In this document: positions 31,230 to 45,500 of the stretch, one piece after another | How the letters are laid out: every line of letters begins with the position of its first letter | Position numbering within the stretch: position 1 is the first letter of the stretch | Source of the DNA: Asterias amurensis | Taxonomy: Eukaryota; Echinodermata; Asteroidea; Forcipulatida; Asteriidae | Assembly: GCF_032118995.1 (NCBI RefSeq) | Contig: NC_092650.1 | Span: forward strand, 17,789,501 to 17,853,500 | Length of the DNA stretch: 64,000 nt | Direction: 5' to 3' | Translations under genes and position numbers: made by a program | The notes under the pieces: model-generated | The model's input: only the letters and a program-made list of their open reading frames with translations | What the model was told of the DNA's origin: nothing | Database searches by the model: none

Positions 31230-34200
31230 CTGTTTAAGCAAAAACAAAATTGAGGATATTTTATTACAAGAGAATCACTGTCAACTGTACGCCTGATACT
31301 TCATTGGAGGCAACAGAAGCAATCGCCTCCATGTTACCCCCAACGCTAACCAAGAAGGTATGTCACTTTGTGGCAATCTGTGGTACAAGAGTAAAGGACG
31401 GTTTTTAAGGGCAAACACTGTTTAAAACCCTATTACTATCAATGCACTCTACTACCAACAAGCTCCTGATCATACCATAGGTATTACAGAAGAAACCCAT
31501 GGACCCCAATGCTAGAAGGTATGGGACTGCATGGTAGTCTGTGGTAACAGAGTGTTGGTACACTCTCCAACCCAACTACTCCTTGCAACAAAATACCACA
31601 AGAGACTGTGGAGACTAAGTCCGCAGTACACAAGCCACAAGGTTTCCTAATAATTTATAAGGTACAAGGGCTGACCTAAATGTATATGGCCATTTAATCA
31701 CAATTTTTTTCCAGTTTTTTAAAGGCAGTGGACACTACTAGTACATGTAAGTACTAAAAATAATTATTAGCATAAAACTGGTAACAAGTTGTTAATACAC
31801 GTTGAGAAACGACTCCCTCTGAAGAAACGTAGTTTTTGAAAAGGAAGTAATTTTCCACAAATTTGATTTTGATACCTCAGAATTAGAATTTGAGGTCTCC
31901 AAATCCAGCATCTGAAAGCACACAACTTTGTGTGATAAGGGTGTTTTTTCTTTCATTATTATCTCGCAACTTCGACAACCAATTGAGCTCAAATTTTCAC
32001 AGGTCTGTTATTTTATGCATATGTTGAGATACACCAAATTTAGAGAAAAGTCTTTGACAATTACCAATAGTGTTCACTGCCTTTAACATAAATCTTAGCT
32101 TTTCTGAAATCGGCCCATGGAGACCGTGGAGACCAAATCCACAGTACATCAAGCCATGGTAATTCCTGATCATACCAGCAATACAAGGATAATAAACCCA
32201 TGCATCCAATGCTTGCCTAGGAAGGTGTGGTACTTCCTAGAAGTCTTTGGTACCAGCGTATTATCAAAGGAACAATATAAATTGTCACACAAGCGCGAGT
32301 GGAATACGGAAAAATATAGCGCTTCTGCGTCCCATTTGGATACGGGGCGCAGAGGCGCTATATTTTCTGTATTTCCACGAGCACGCGTGTGATAACGTAT
32401 TGATCTTTAAGCAAACTTGGCGCGTGACATACGTGTACATGTAGAACACACAATACGCCTGGTAGTGATATTAGTCGTGCAATATAGGTTTTTATCAGCA
32501 CTCCATTCTGCCAATCTGATTGGTGGATAAGCGCGTACTTCTTGAAGATAATCTTATTATTACCTGTAGCATCCTCTCCCTGTAGGTAGCCTCAGGTTCG
32601 TTATCTGCCCTGGCTGGTGAAGTAAGGTTATTCCTTAATAGAATGATGCGTAGACTCTCTATGTTAAACCCATCGGCAGGATCAATGCGATTCTGGTTCA
32701 TCTTACTGACCAAGTACTCCTTGTAGTGTATCCTCAAGTACAAACAGAACAAAATAAGATCATATTAATTTTGGTTTTCTCTGACACTGATGTGTGTCCA
32801 AAGAAAGATTTTGTTTAGCAATTTTGATTGCAAGAAATTTCGACTGAACTTATTTTGTACACACTGAATGCTGATAGTGACATGCCAATCCAGTTTGTAC
32901 CATTTTTGCTCTGCTATAATTCAAGGGAAATCGTTCATTTGTAACGCCCTGTATTCTCAGTACTTTCCTGAGTTCTGTTGAGAAAAATAAATCGCAGGCT
33001 TTAGATTTGAAACCATCCCCTCTCAACCTTTGCAAATCTAGACCAGATGTCCAGTTGGTAACCGAGATTGGCCGGTAGCTATAGGTAGTTCAAATGCTAT
33101 ATTTTAGCAGAGGGTACCGCAACGATAAAATCAACAACAACTAAATCAACAACATTTAGAAGGCGACCAATTTAGTTATGGCATCCCAATGTATTGCGGG
33201 CAGTCGTTACAAATGGGAATGTTATTTTGCACCATGAACATGCGCAATTTTTGAGATGCTCACTAAGCTCCCACGCACAAGGACTCTCAGTATGCATCTA
33301 CAGAGAAACATCTAAGAAAGTCAAAGAACTTACTCGCAAAGTCCAGAGCGGACAGTATCCCGGCCACAAAGGGCGTCTGCCAGGCCTCCTGGCCCCTCCT
33401 TTTGCTCCATGACGGTACACACTGCTTCCTGACTAGTGGGATGGTTTCGCTTGTAGTCAATGTTGTGCTTCTGCAATGACCATTGGTTCAATGAAACATC
33501 GTTAAAAAACATTTTTTATTTGTTCCAAAATCATAACCCTATTTACAGCTGGAAAACCTATCTTACTGTAACGGTTGAATTTCTACAGTGGTTTGTATCC
33601 AGGGATCTGCCTAAGCTAAACATATCGTTCAACAATAACCCTGAAACTTAATGAACATAATGGTTTAAAACTGCACATAATTATTGTCAAATATTCAATC
33701 TCTAAAAAGTTGCAAACCAATTGGTCAATAATACTAGGCCTGAGTAAAAACATATCTAGATAACAAAAGTACATTTTTATAAATTATTAGTGAACATTAG
33801 TATAACATTCCTATGCATCTGTGTCTGCCTCAGAGACTCATGTCAAACAAAATAACAAACTACAAAATTTAAAGTTTAAAAATTTAACCATTGAACAAAC
33901 TCAGGCATGTGAGTAATGTTCCATGAAAGTGGAGAAAAAGAGAAAACCGGGCAAGAAAAAAAGAGGAGAAGATAACATTCCTTACTTTTTGTATACAGAA
34001 AGTGAAGGAAAAAAAAAGAGAAAAAAAAAAAAAACCAAAGAGGAAATCAGCTTAGAGGAAATCTCACATGCCTACAAACTGTAAGCCAACAATAATAATA
34101 ATATAGGTTTTCTCGGTCAAATTCGGCAAATGAGCAGTCAATTTCATTTTCATGCGTTCAATTTAAAGCTGTTTTGCCTCTCCAGTTGTTACTGCGTTTC

Positions 34201-37200
34201 AAATTCAGAATTTGGCCATTCAATTTCGTTTAGAGTCGAGTCAAATTCCCATAGCATTCTGTTCAATTTAAAGTAACGTCATTCTTTTTCGTGACACAGC
34301 ATTCGGTAGCATTCGATTTCGCGCGAAATAGAATAGCTTGGTGGTTAAATTGGCTGCTCATTTGCCGAAATTGACTGAGAAAACCTATAATAAACTTACT
34401 TATATTGCGCTTTTTACAGAAGCGGTACAAAAGCGATACAAAAGCAACAAAACAAAAAGAGTACAAAACTACATGTACATGTTTTATAAACAAAACAATG
34501 CAAATAACAATGATGCAAGGAATAAGAGCAAATTGCACACAATCAATTCATGATAAGTAGGGGTAGGTAGATTATACACAGTCAATATTAAAAGAGTCAA
34601 GAGGGATGAATGACAGCGATGAATACAAGTTAGCATAATCTGGGATTAAGATAATCCGGGATTAAAATATTCTGAAATCCAGTAATAAGATGTTGCAAAA
34701 TCAGGGATTAAGATCTTACAAAATCAGGGATAAAGATGTTTCACAATCTGGGATTAAGACGTTTTTTACAATCTGGGATTAAGATGTTTCACAATCTGGG
34801 ATTAATATGTTACAAAATCCGGGATTAAGATGTTCCAAAAGTAAAGACACAGCTGAAGAAAGTTATCCATCTGCTTTTGTGCCTTGAATCTCATCAAACA
34901 AAGGCACAAAAAAAAAAAAAAAAAAAAAAAAATTCATTATAAAAACATTTGACTTTCACAAATCATAATACAAAACACAGGTACACAGTGAGGAAGATCA
35001 TTCAAACAAGGAAATACATCATTGAAAAAGTAACATGAGCAGTAAAGACAAACTAATGCAATGAAAATCAAAACAACGACAACATAAGTCGATATACATG
35101 TATTACAACCAAAAACGGTAGATAAAAACCTCAGCAAATAAAACAAGGAGGGAGCTATGTACCAAAGGAAGCAGTGTCACATTAACAAAACCGTTGTGAG
35201 ATCTCAAATACGTGTATTTCTGTTTGTTTCTGGCTTAGCTTAAGTAAGAGAAAAACACACACGTACCTTGAGATGTTTTTTGAGTGTGTTGATGTCGAGG
35301 TCTCGAAGATAAAACAGACAATCTCTGGGATGATGGGCATGAAGGCCCTTACCTAGACAAGTTGAAAACTTACGGCAATCCTACAGGAACAGAAGATAGT
35401 TAAAGGTACATTACAGAATTGGTAAGAACAAAACTTGTCTAAGATCTATAAATTTTGTTTTTTTACCCATACACCGATGTGTGTTAGCACTGTATACTCA
35501 GTACTTTCCCCGAGTCCTGTGAACAAAATATCACAGGCATGTTACTCGGGTGGGTTTCGAAACCTACGCAGAGTACCAAGTCCAGAGGCCAGATATGCGT
35601 AAGATTTTTCACAGCAGCGGGTGACACTATTATTTGACATAATTTGACACAGACCTGAAAAATAAAATAATTTCAATCTCGTCACCAGGGCCAAATTTCA
35701 TAGAGCCACTTAAGCAGAAAAGAATTGCTCATAACAATAGTATGATCAGCAGAAATGAGCAGGATACCAGTCACAAGTTCTGGTACGCATAATTTTGTTA
35801 TGCTTAGCTACTTTTTATGCTAAAAGGATTTGGGTACTTTTTCAAAATGTCCACAGATTTACATTAAACTTACAGGGTTTGAAGATAATGATAGTGGAAA
35901 GCTTCCCTTTAAATATTACTAACTAAGGTTGTGTAGTTTTTGAAAAATGAGTAAAACAAGTCACAAAACAGTTTTGGTCTCATGAGACCAAAATTATTTT
36001 TGCATGTAAAATCCCCTTAAGTAGTTATGATATTATACCAAAACCATAGCATAACTGGTTAATACGTTTTTACATGCTAAAACTGAGACGAAAATTATTA
36101 CTTTTACTCATTTCACAAAAACTACCGCACCTCAGTAAGTAAAATTTCAAGGGAAGCTTTCTACTATCAATCTTCAAACTGAGTAAGTTTAATGTATATC
36201 TGTGGACATTGTTTTTTTTGTTAAGAAAAAGTACATATACCCTTTAAGCAGCTCTACGAAATTGGGCATTGTTAACTGATTTGACGTCACCATTGTTCAA
36301 GTAAACAAACAAAAACATTTGATTGTCATTTCATACACAAAAAGCATGTCCAAATTTCATTTCTTTATGACCACAGAGATGAAATTGTGGCTCTTATTAG
36401 ATCTTCACTTCTGGTTACCTTTTTGAAAGGAGCATTGCAGCCGCTACAAAACTCATGAGTGCACATGCCACACTTGAAGTGCATACATCCGCCCTTTGCC
36501 AACTCATACCTCATCTTGCAGTTTGGACAATCTACAAAAAGATAAAAGAAGGGTGAAAAGTGTCTTTGAAAACTTAGTATCAGGTTTTTTTATTTATTTT
36601 TATTTATTACTTTGTTATGCATTTTAATATCTTTTAGCCCTTAATGGTCTTTTGTTTTGTATTGTTAGAGCATGTTTAACGGCAGTAGACACTATTGCTA
36701 ATTACTCACGTGGTAACGAGTAATGGGGAGAGGTTGATGGTATAATACAATGTGAGAAACGGCTCCCTCTGAAGTGACGTGGTTTTTGAGAAAGAAGTAA
36801 TTTTCCACGAATTTGATTTCAAGGGTATCAAGTTCAGAATTTGAGGTCTCGAAATCAAGCATCAGAAAGCACACAACTTCGTGTGACAAGGCTGTTTTGT
36901 CTTTCATTATTATCTCGCAACTTCGACGACCGATTAAGCTCAAATTTTCACAGGTTTGTTATTTTATGCATATTTTGAGATACACCAACTGTGAAGGCTA
37001 GTCTTTGACAATTACCAATAGTGTCCACTGTCTTTAACATCTTATAGCCCTTAATGCTCCTTTTGTTTGTATTGTGTTATTATGTTTAATAATCATTTGT
37101 TTTCTAAGTGGTTTTTATAACAAATTAAACGACAGAGTTTCCCGTGAAGTAACACATCTCCCTCAAATGTCAAAATTAATTTTACTTCCGCCTTGAAGTG

Positions 37201-40200
37201 TCTGCTCAAGGGGACGGTTTCATTAAAAACAAAAACAAACGAGCAATTTACGAAATGACAATTAAAACATGTAATTAAACACCCTCCGAGATTCATAAGA
37301 GTTTTGTATTTGATGACGATGGTGATGATGAACGACAGAGTCTCCCATGAAGTAACTCATCTCCCTAAAATGTCAAAACAACTTTTACTGCCGCATTTAA
37401 GAGTCTGCTAAAGGGGACAGTTTCATTAAAAACAAAAGACAAACGAATTATTTACAAAATGATGAGATGAAATTAATCTTTCCAAAATGTCACTCAAAAA
37501 CCTGGTGTGATTAAACACCCCCCCCCCCCCCGAGATTTGTTTTCTTTTGTTAAGATTTATAAAAGTTTTGTACTTTCGAAGTATTAGTGAATTTTATGAC
37601 AATTGTGATGATGACAATGAGATCAATGTAATAACCAAAACAAACTTGAGAAACAACTTCTTAGTTCACTTATGAAAAAGTACATACAAAAACAGGGGAT
37701 CGGGTTATACAAGTGGTTTCCTTCCCTGTATTTCACCTCTATAGACCCTGTTTCAAAGGGTACCGGTCAACTCGGTCCCAAGTCAACTCGGTCCCAGTCA
37801 ACTCAGTAAATGTTTTCAACCAACCTTATTTTTATTTTTGATTTGATTTTCATTACGTGTTAGTTAACTGGAAAGTTATATTTATTATTTATAATTTTAA
37901 CCAAACATCAATTTTCTCATCTTTTAATTCTCAGAAATCATACTTTTTTATATTATTTATGAAATTTCTTGATAAAATAAACATCTCAAGAGGATTAAAT
38001 TGTTACTGTTTGTCAATTAATGTTAATTTTTGAGAGCCATACAAAAAACAATACTCTGGTTGAAATCAAAGAAACATTTGAACTCATTGTTTTTCATTTG
38101 AAATTTATTCGCCCAACAAGAACTTCCCGTCAACCATACGGACCGAGTTGACTTGGGACCGAGTTGACTTGGGACCGAGTTGACTTGAGACCGAGTTGAC
38201 TTGGGACCGAGTTGACTTGGGACCGAGTTGACATGGGACCGAGTTGACTGGGACCGAGTTGACTTGGGACCAAGTTGACTCATAAGCGTTTCAAATCCCA
38301 CCTTTCTGACTGGGGCCTTTTATGTGGATTGGGTTTTCAGTCCCTGCCTGATCTGCGTGGGGTTTCCCCCTTTTAGGGATTTTCCTCCCACATTTCTTCT
38401 ATTTCATTTCCTATTCGTCTTGTGATTGGCACTAATGTGAGATTTTGTAACGCTAGGTGCCAGCAAGACTTACCAGGTAGATGTTCATTGTTTATGTAGT
38501 TCTGAGCATGTGCACATTACAAATTTATGATGATGTCATCAAAATGATAAAGCCATTTTCCTTTTTAACTTGAAAGAACCAACATTTCTCAAAGGAGGTT
38601 TATTTACACATGGTACTACAGAAAACCTCACCTAAATAATACTCCCACCATGCAAAGTTTTCAAATCAAAGTTGAAATTATGGCTTTTTAGCAGTTTTTC
38701 ACATGACCTAAAACATTACAATCAAATCAAATCAAATAAGTTAAATGGACCTAGTCTATGTATTTAGTTTTATGCCTTTTGACGAAGGTCTGGTTTTTAG
38801 ATCAAATGCTAAGACCACCAATCCTCCATCTTAAGCTCCGGCTTAAGGCCAGTTTATGGTCGGTCGCGCAATAGTCCAGCGATGGAAATCTAGAAGCACG
38901 ACACAGTTTATAGTCATCGCTGACGCCTAAAAACTGTGTCTTTATATGATCGCGCGTCAAGACTTCCATCGCCCGACCATCACGCAACCATCGCGCAACT
39001 ATCGCGAAACAATCGCGCAACCAAATTTAACCGGCCTTAAGGCTCCAGGCTCAGTCTGCTGATGTTCGAACCCCCGCATAGGTACGGCTGCTCAAAAAAA
39101 TGTAGGTTAAAAGCCAAGCCAAGCCCTCAAGTTTAGAATTTGAGGTCTCGAAATCAAGCATCTGAAAGCACACAACTTCGTACAACAAGGGTGTTTTTTT
39201 CTTTCATAGTTTTATCTTGCAACTCCAACGACCAACCGAGCTCAAATTTTTTACAGGTTTGTTATTTTATGCATATGTTGAAATACACCAAGTGAGAAGA
39301 CTGGTCTTTGACAATTACCAATAGTGTCCAGTGTCTTTAAACTGCATGTTAGAGCAGCGCGCATACTGCACAAACATCAGCACGCAAAGCCTAAGCCGGA
39401 GCCTTAGCGCGAGGTTTGAGAAAGGCCCCCGGTATCGAGTAAAGCCCTCTGGTTACAAGTGCGGTACTCAGACCAATGCAATCAAACAAACGATAATCGA
39501 GTTTTACAAGTTTGACGGGTCTGGGGTGGTTGGGTACCAGACTTGACTTACCGATTCCATTTTCCTTGAGGTGTATGGCCAACCCTTGGAGCTGTGCGTT
39601 GGGATCATTTGCCTCTTTCCATGCTTGAAAATCATCACAGGTTATGTTCTCATGTTGGTCCATCCACTAGTAAAACAAAGTATATAAAAAATTTAAAAAA
39701 AGTAAAAAAAAAAAAAAATAGATTTCAGGTTTTTTGTCCCATGAACAAGCACAAAGCTGACTGGCTTATGTTGATATGTGGTGCCATCATGATTATAAGG
39801 GTTGTGGTAGGCTATTGGGGAAAAAAAAACTTTAACTGTGAGTGCCACATGAGACAGCTTTCGAACATCAAACATTTAGAGTGCAAAGAGGGCGATAGAC
39901 AGATAGCTTTAACTAGAAATGAGTTCATTAGATCTTCTTTTTTTGTTGAGAATTTCAGTGTCACCCATAATATGAGCACAGAATACAGCCAGAGATTGAA
40001 AGTGTGATTTTTCCGCAAGGAGAAACACTGCAGGGGACCGAACCTTGTGGCACAGGCCAGAACGATCGCACGACAATACCCGCCTACGACCCTAGCATAG
40101 AATCAAACCAAGGCCACAGTGGTAAGGGAATGAGCACCTTACGCACATAGCAGACCATACGCCCCCCCCCCCACCACCCCCCCCCCCCCCACCACCAAAA

Positions 40201-42552
40201 AAAAAACCATTAAGAAATGAAAGCAGGGTGCATGGACTAACTTGATAAGGGAGACATTTGTAAGCCACACCAAAAAGAAATAAACGGGTTTGACAATTTA
40301 ACCTTGCGTCAGAATAACATACCGGTTTCTTGCACTGGAAACACGTAAGTTTGTTGCACTCTGGGCAACGCATTTTACGTCGACCGGGAGCTTCGTTGAT
40401 GAAGCCGTTGCCACACTGCAAGGAAAAATAACATTTCAAAATGAAAAGATACAAATAATGTTTTGATAATAATAAAAGTATCACTGGCTTCTTATTTGAG
40501 ACAGTGCAGATAAAATAAATATGCTGCCAAAATATAACTCTTTTGCAAAACTAAAACAAAAGGCTGATATCAGCAAAAACAAAAACCTTGGAGACGTCCG
40601 ATAATAATAATACAAAATAAATAATAGAGGCTTCTTATAAAGCTCTCCTATTGGTCACTCAGTGGTGCTAATTACGGTGCTTTATTCACTATTCAGTATT
40701 TTCCTGCAAGGAATGTGACTGTGTTTGAGTTATGAGACTTACTCCTTTTACATAGCACCAGGGGACAATTTCATAGAGCTGCTTAAGCAAAAAATTTGCT
40801 TAAGCATGAAAATAGCTTGCTTAATTACACATATTTCTGGCAAAAATGTCATGCCACATACATTGCTTGTGACTGGTGTTTAGCTGTTGTTTACTTGGCA
40901 TAACAATTGAGTGAAGTCTTAGCTTGTAATCTGACTTTACTAAGCAAAGATTTTTTTGCTTAAGCACAATTTTGTGCTTAAGCAGCTCTTTGAAATTGGG
41001 CCTATGTGATGGTTACAGGAACATTACAGAATTGGTTTTTGCTAACAAAATAGTTGCTGGTAGTGTAAGCACTTTATGTAATCCACTAGCACTTTATGTA
41101 TTCCAGCATACACATGAACGGACGAACATGTTGAAGTTTGAGATCAATCTGCCATTTCGGTCAATAGAAAATACTGAAAACCAAAAACACATTTTGTATG
41201 ACATTGATACAAAAACAAAAATGAATAAAACGCTTTCATCATATATACTTCTCATCAATTATGACATTTTATACAGAAATATTTCAAGGGATGTTTTCAA
41301 CTATCATCCTCATTAGACCGTGTAAGTTTTATGTCAATCTGTGATCTTCATGAGTTTTGTTTCTTACAAATTCTGTAACGTTCCTTTTAAACAAGGTGGT
41401 GTGGCGCCATAAGCAGACATTCAAACCAGGAACTATATCAACAGCTCTCCATTGCTCTTTACCAATTATGTTTTTATGCTAACAATTATTTTGAGTAGTT
41501 ACCAATAGTGTCCGATGCCTTTAACCACTTGGCTAGGACATCCCACATATGCCTGAATCCTAAGAGTGAGTTTTATACTTACATGTGAACACCATCTGAA
41601 GTCATTCTGCTTCATGAGGTTCCAAATCAGCAGTTTATTCTGGAACAAACAGTACGTGGCTTCATCCAAAAAGCCTTTCAGCTGCCAGAAAAAGGTGGAC
41701 AAAAAAGATTCGCTTGGTTAAGATTCATTTACATGTATGTATGGGTGGTTTGGTGCACAGACTTTTTCTTCAGCTGAATCAGAGTATGAACCTTAAGGCA
41801 TACAAAAAATGTTTTGTTGGCGTATCACAACCTACCCTAAAAATACGGCCGACCCTGGATGTTTTGATTTTTTTCCAGGGACAAAATTTAATTATTAAAA
41901 TCTATAATAGGCATAAAAACAAAAATAAATGTCATCAAGAGTTTACAAATATACCATTTGTTGTGTGTAGCTTTGTTTTCTGTTGTTATTGTGTATACAA
42001 TGTGAAACAATTAGAAACAATTAGAAAACATGACATTTTCTTTGCTGGAAGGGGAAACATTTTTAAAATCCCTACTTACCATAGTTTTGGGCCAGACATA
42101 ACACTTTTTTATGCCTAAACATACTCATTATGGTTAAACCACTTCAAGTAGACTGACGTGAAAACACGCAAAATGTTTCTGGGTAGAAGTACAGTTGATT
42201 TGTGTTAACATACCGAACCAACTAGGAATTGCAAAGGGGTTAACCCCGGTGTTTCTGGTTCACACTACACACACAATCTTGTTTACAGGTGTACTCAGGC
42301 TTGTGAGCTACAGTGATTTATAGTTCATTTTTATGAGGCATCGCTGGTTTCATTACCAAAGTTATACAATAGATGTTAAGTTTGCATCAGAGATAAAAAA
42401 ATAATTACTTGGTTCTACCCTTACACCGCTGATAATCAGTACTTTCCTGAGTTTGCTGAAGAAAAAAAACAACAGGCACGTTCTACTCTGGTGATATTAA
42501 AACCCATGACCTTTTCCAATCTAGTGTAGAGTAAGAAGCTTTAATAATAATG

Positions 42553-42584
<32 letters not shown>

Positions 42585-45500
42585 GATAATGATAATGATA
42601 ATGATAATGATAATGATAATGATAATGATAATGATAATGATAATGATAATGATAATGATAATGATAATGATAATGATAATGATAATGATAATGATAATGA
42701 TAATGATAATGATAATGATAATGATAATGATAATGATAATGATAATGATAATGATAATGATAATGATAATGATAATGATAATGATAATGATAATGATAAT
42801 GATAATGATAATGATAATGATAATGATAATGATAATGATAATGATAATGATAATGATAATGATAATGATAATGATAATGATAATGATAATGATAATGATA
42901 GTAATAGTAATAGTAATAGTAATAATAATAACCTTACTTATATAGCGCTTTTAACAAAGCGGTACAAAGCGCTTACAAAATACAATAGCAACCAAACAAA
43001 AAGATAAACTACAAGTTTTACAGACAAAACAATGCAATTAACAATGATTCAATCTAGAGTAACTTAGGATAGAGGTGGGATTTTAAAAGGAACTCAGGGA
43101 ATTGGTTAAACAAACAGATTGAGGAAGAAGATTCCAGCATTTTGGCCCAGTTGCAGCAAAAGCTTTAGATCCTACATTGCTACTTTATCAACTAGACCAC
43201 CGAGATTGCTCGATAGAAATATAAAAAATAATACTAATAAACCCTCACCAGCATATCTAAGAATCCAAAGTAGTCTGACATGGCGTCAAGGTCACCCTCT
43301 CTCAGATCCGGCATGTCGCAGGCTGGGCAGGTGGCGTTGAGGATGTTACGATCACGAACCACTATGGTGAAGTGATCCTGGAGACATTCCAAGCAGATCG
43401 TGCACTGACAGTTTATCAAGGTGTTTAACTGTTGGGGATGGTACAGGAGAAACGGATGAAGTCTTATCAAATCCTCATTTGCTAAAAATGTCTTATGGGA
43501 GGGGGGCCTAGAGGTGGTTACGTGTTTATATCCTTAAAGCAGATCACTCCAAGAAGATCTTGCACCAACAGTTTATTATGGCCGAGCGGTTAAGAGCACC
43601 GGATTCAAGCTCTGCAGTTTGATCAGCAGAGTGTGGGTTCGAATCCCGGTCGTGACACTTGCTACATAAAATTGGGGAGGAACATGTAGTGCTTTCTGCT
43701 CTACCGGCCAGGCTCCGGACTGATGACACCCAAGCCTACATCCGTATGGACTGTAAAAGGGGTAACCCTGTTTCAGTCCTAGGAGTAGGTGGCAACGGCC
43801 TCTGGACAAAAATAATTGTAGCCCACACCTTGAAGTGGCCTTCAGGCCTTGTGTGTCTGGCGACTTGCAAAAAAAATTTTTTTTTAAAAAATCAAGGTGT
43901 TTAACTGTTGTGGATGGTACAGGAGAAACGGATGAAGTCTTATCAAATCCTTTTTTGCTAAAAGTGTGTTATGGGGGGTTGGGGGTAAAGGTATAGTTTG
44001 TATCCATTGGTATTTAGCCCATTCTGCATACCATACAACTTGATGAAGCTGCTTAAGCATGGCGGAAACATTTTTTTGCTGAGCATACGTACATGAGCTG
44101 GATACCAGTCACGGTCGGTACAGGTGGAATATTTTTGTTTGGCTGGTTACCATAATCAAGTTTGGGAATCACCGTCAGTATCACTTCTCATATTCAAATG
44201 TAGGGGTTACAATATTTTTTTTTCCATTACCACAATACTTCAAAGTAAAAAGCTTCTCAAAATGCATTCTCAAGCTGCTGAACTTCTTACCAAGTAAGAT
44301 TTTAATGGCATTCATTTTCAGAGTCATTACCAAACGTTTAAAGGGGTGAATTTCACAAAGAGTTGAGACTCAGCTTGGGCAATATCACGATTTTATCGAA
44401 TATCACGATATTAATTTGGACACGATTTTGATATCTTGTACCCCATAGGTTTGGAGTAAAACCAGAAGAATAGGTTATTAGGGTACCTCTCTTATGCTAG
44501 GACTGTCTCTTCTACAACTTTCACTTGGAGTTTGAAGACTGATGATGTCAAATTTCATTAATCGCGATTATATCGAATATCGCAATATATTGTTGGCGAT
44601 ATATCTAGAATAAAATAAATCGATATCGCCCTGGCTTAGTTGAGACTAGTCTTAACCATAGTTAGGACGAGTTACTTGTGTAAGCTTAGGGGTAGCCTCA
44701 AATAAGGACTATCTTTGTGAAATTGACCCTTGACCCTTTAAAGCCATTATAGACTTTCGGAACAGAAAAAAAAATTAAAGTTCACAGATTTACAAATAAC
44801 TTATAGGGTTTACAGAAGGTGAAAGACTTCTCTTGAAATATCATTCCATGTAATGCTTTACTTTTTGGAAAACATAAAAACAATTATCACTTCTCGATAT
44901 CGAGAATTACTGATTTATTCTGCATGACACGGCGAAACAGGCGGAAACAAGGCTGGGTTTTCCCGTTATTTTCTCCCGACTCCGACGACCGATTGAGCCT
45001 AAATGTTCACAGGTTTTGTTATCTTATATATAAGTTGTGATACACGGAGTGTGGGACTTGGACAATACTGTTTACCGAAAGGGTCCAATGGCTTCAAATC
45101 TAAATAAAACAATAAATTAATAACTAAATAAACCTGCCTGACCTTATTCATGGGAAACTCCGTGTAGCAAATCGAGCACGTTTTTTCCAAGTACTGGGTA
45201 GCTCTCTGGAAATCTCCACACTCCCGAGCAGCGATGATAGCGTCCTCTGTCGCGTACTTTCCCGTATCGATCAATCGGGCAGCGGTTTCAGCGCGACCCC
45301 AGCTGGGAAGTTCGTAGTCCGCTAGAAGGAGACGAAGGCGCCTCTGTGAGAGTTAAAGACACATTTTATATATATCAGTGGATTTGGGAAGAAGACATAA
45401 AGAATCATCACTCAGGCTTGAAGGAATACAGAGGACATGGCCTTCATAATAATGAGAAGAAAAAGAATACTTTTAAAGACACTGGACACTATTGGTAATT

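Noticed and set aside
32495..32563. Continuation of RNF31 exon 18 to an in-frame stop at 32495
   Set aside because: A good donor (CTACAG/GTAATA) precedes it, and a phase-matched terminal exon with a HOIP-like end is found at 31164-31229. Readthrough remains possible as an alternative end.
40092..40484. 130-residue minus-strand frame with a Gly run
   Set aside because: Only the 31 codons of RNF31 exon 13 are real; the rest is intron, including a poly-C tract.
42550..42945. 131-residue open frame of alternating Met-Ile
   Set aside because: It is only the AATGAT microsatellite read in frame.
45132..45142. Alternative donor CAG/GTTTAT nine bases beyond the chosen RNF31 exon 10 donor
   Set aside because: It would add three residues inside RING1 and spoil the spacing between the zinc ligands that matches HOIP.
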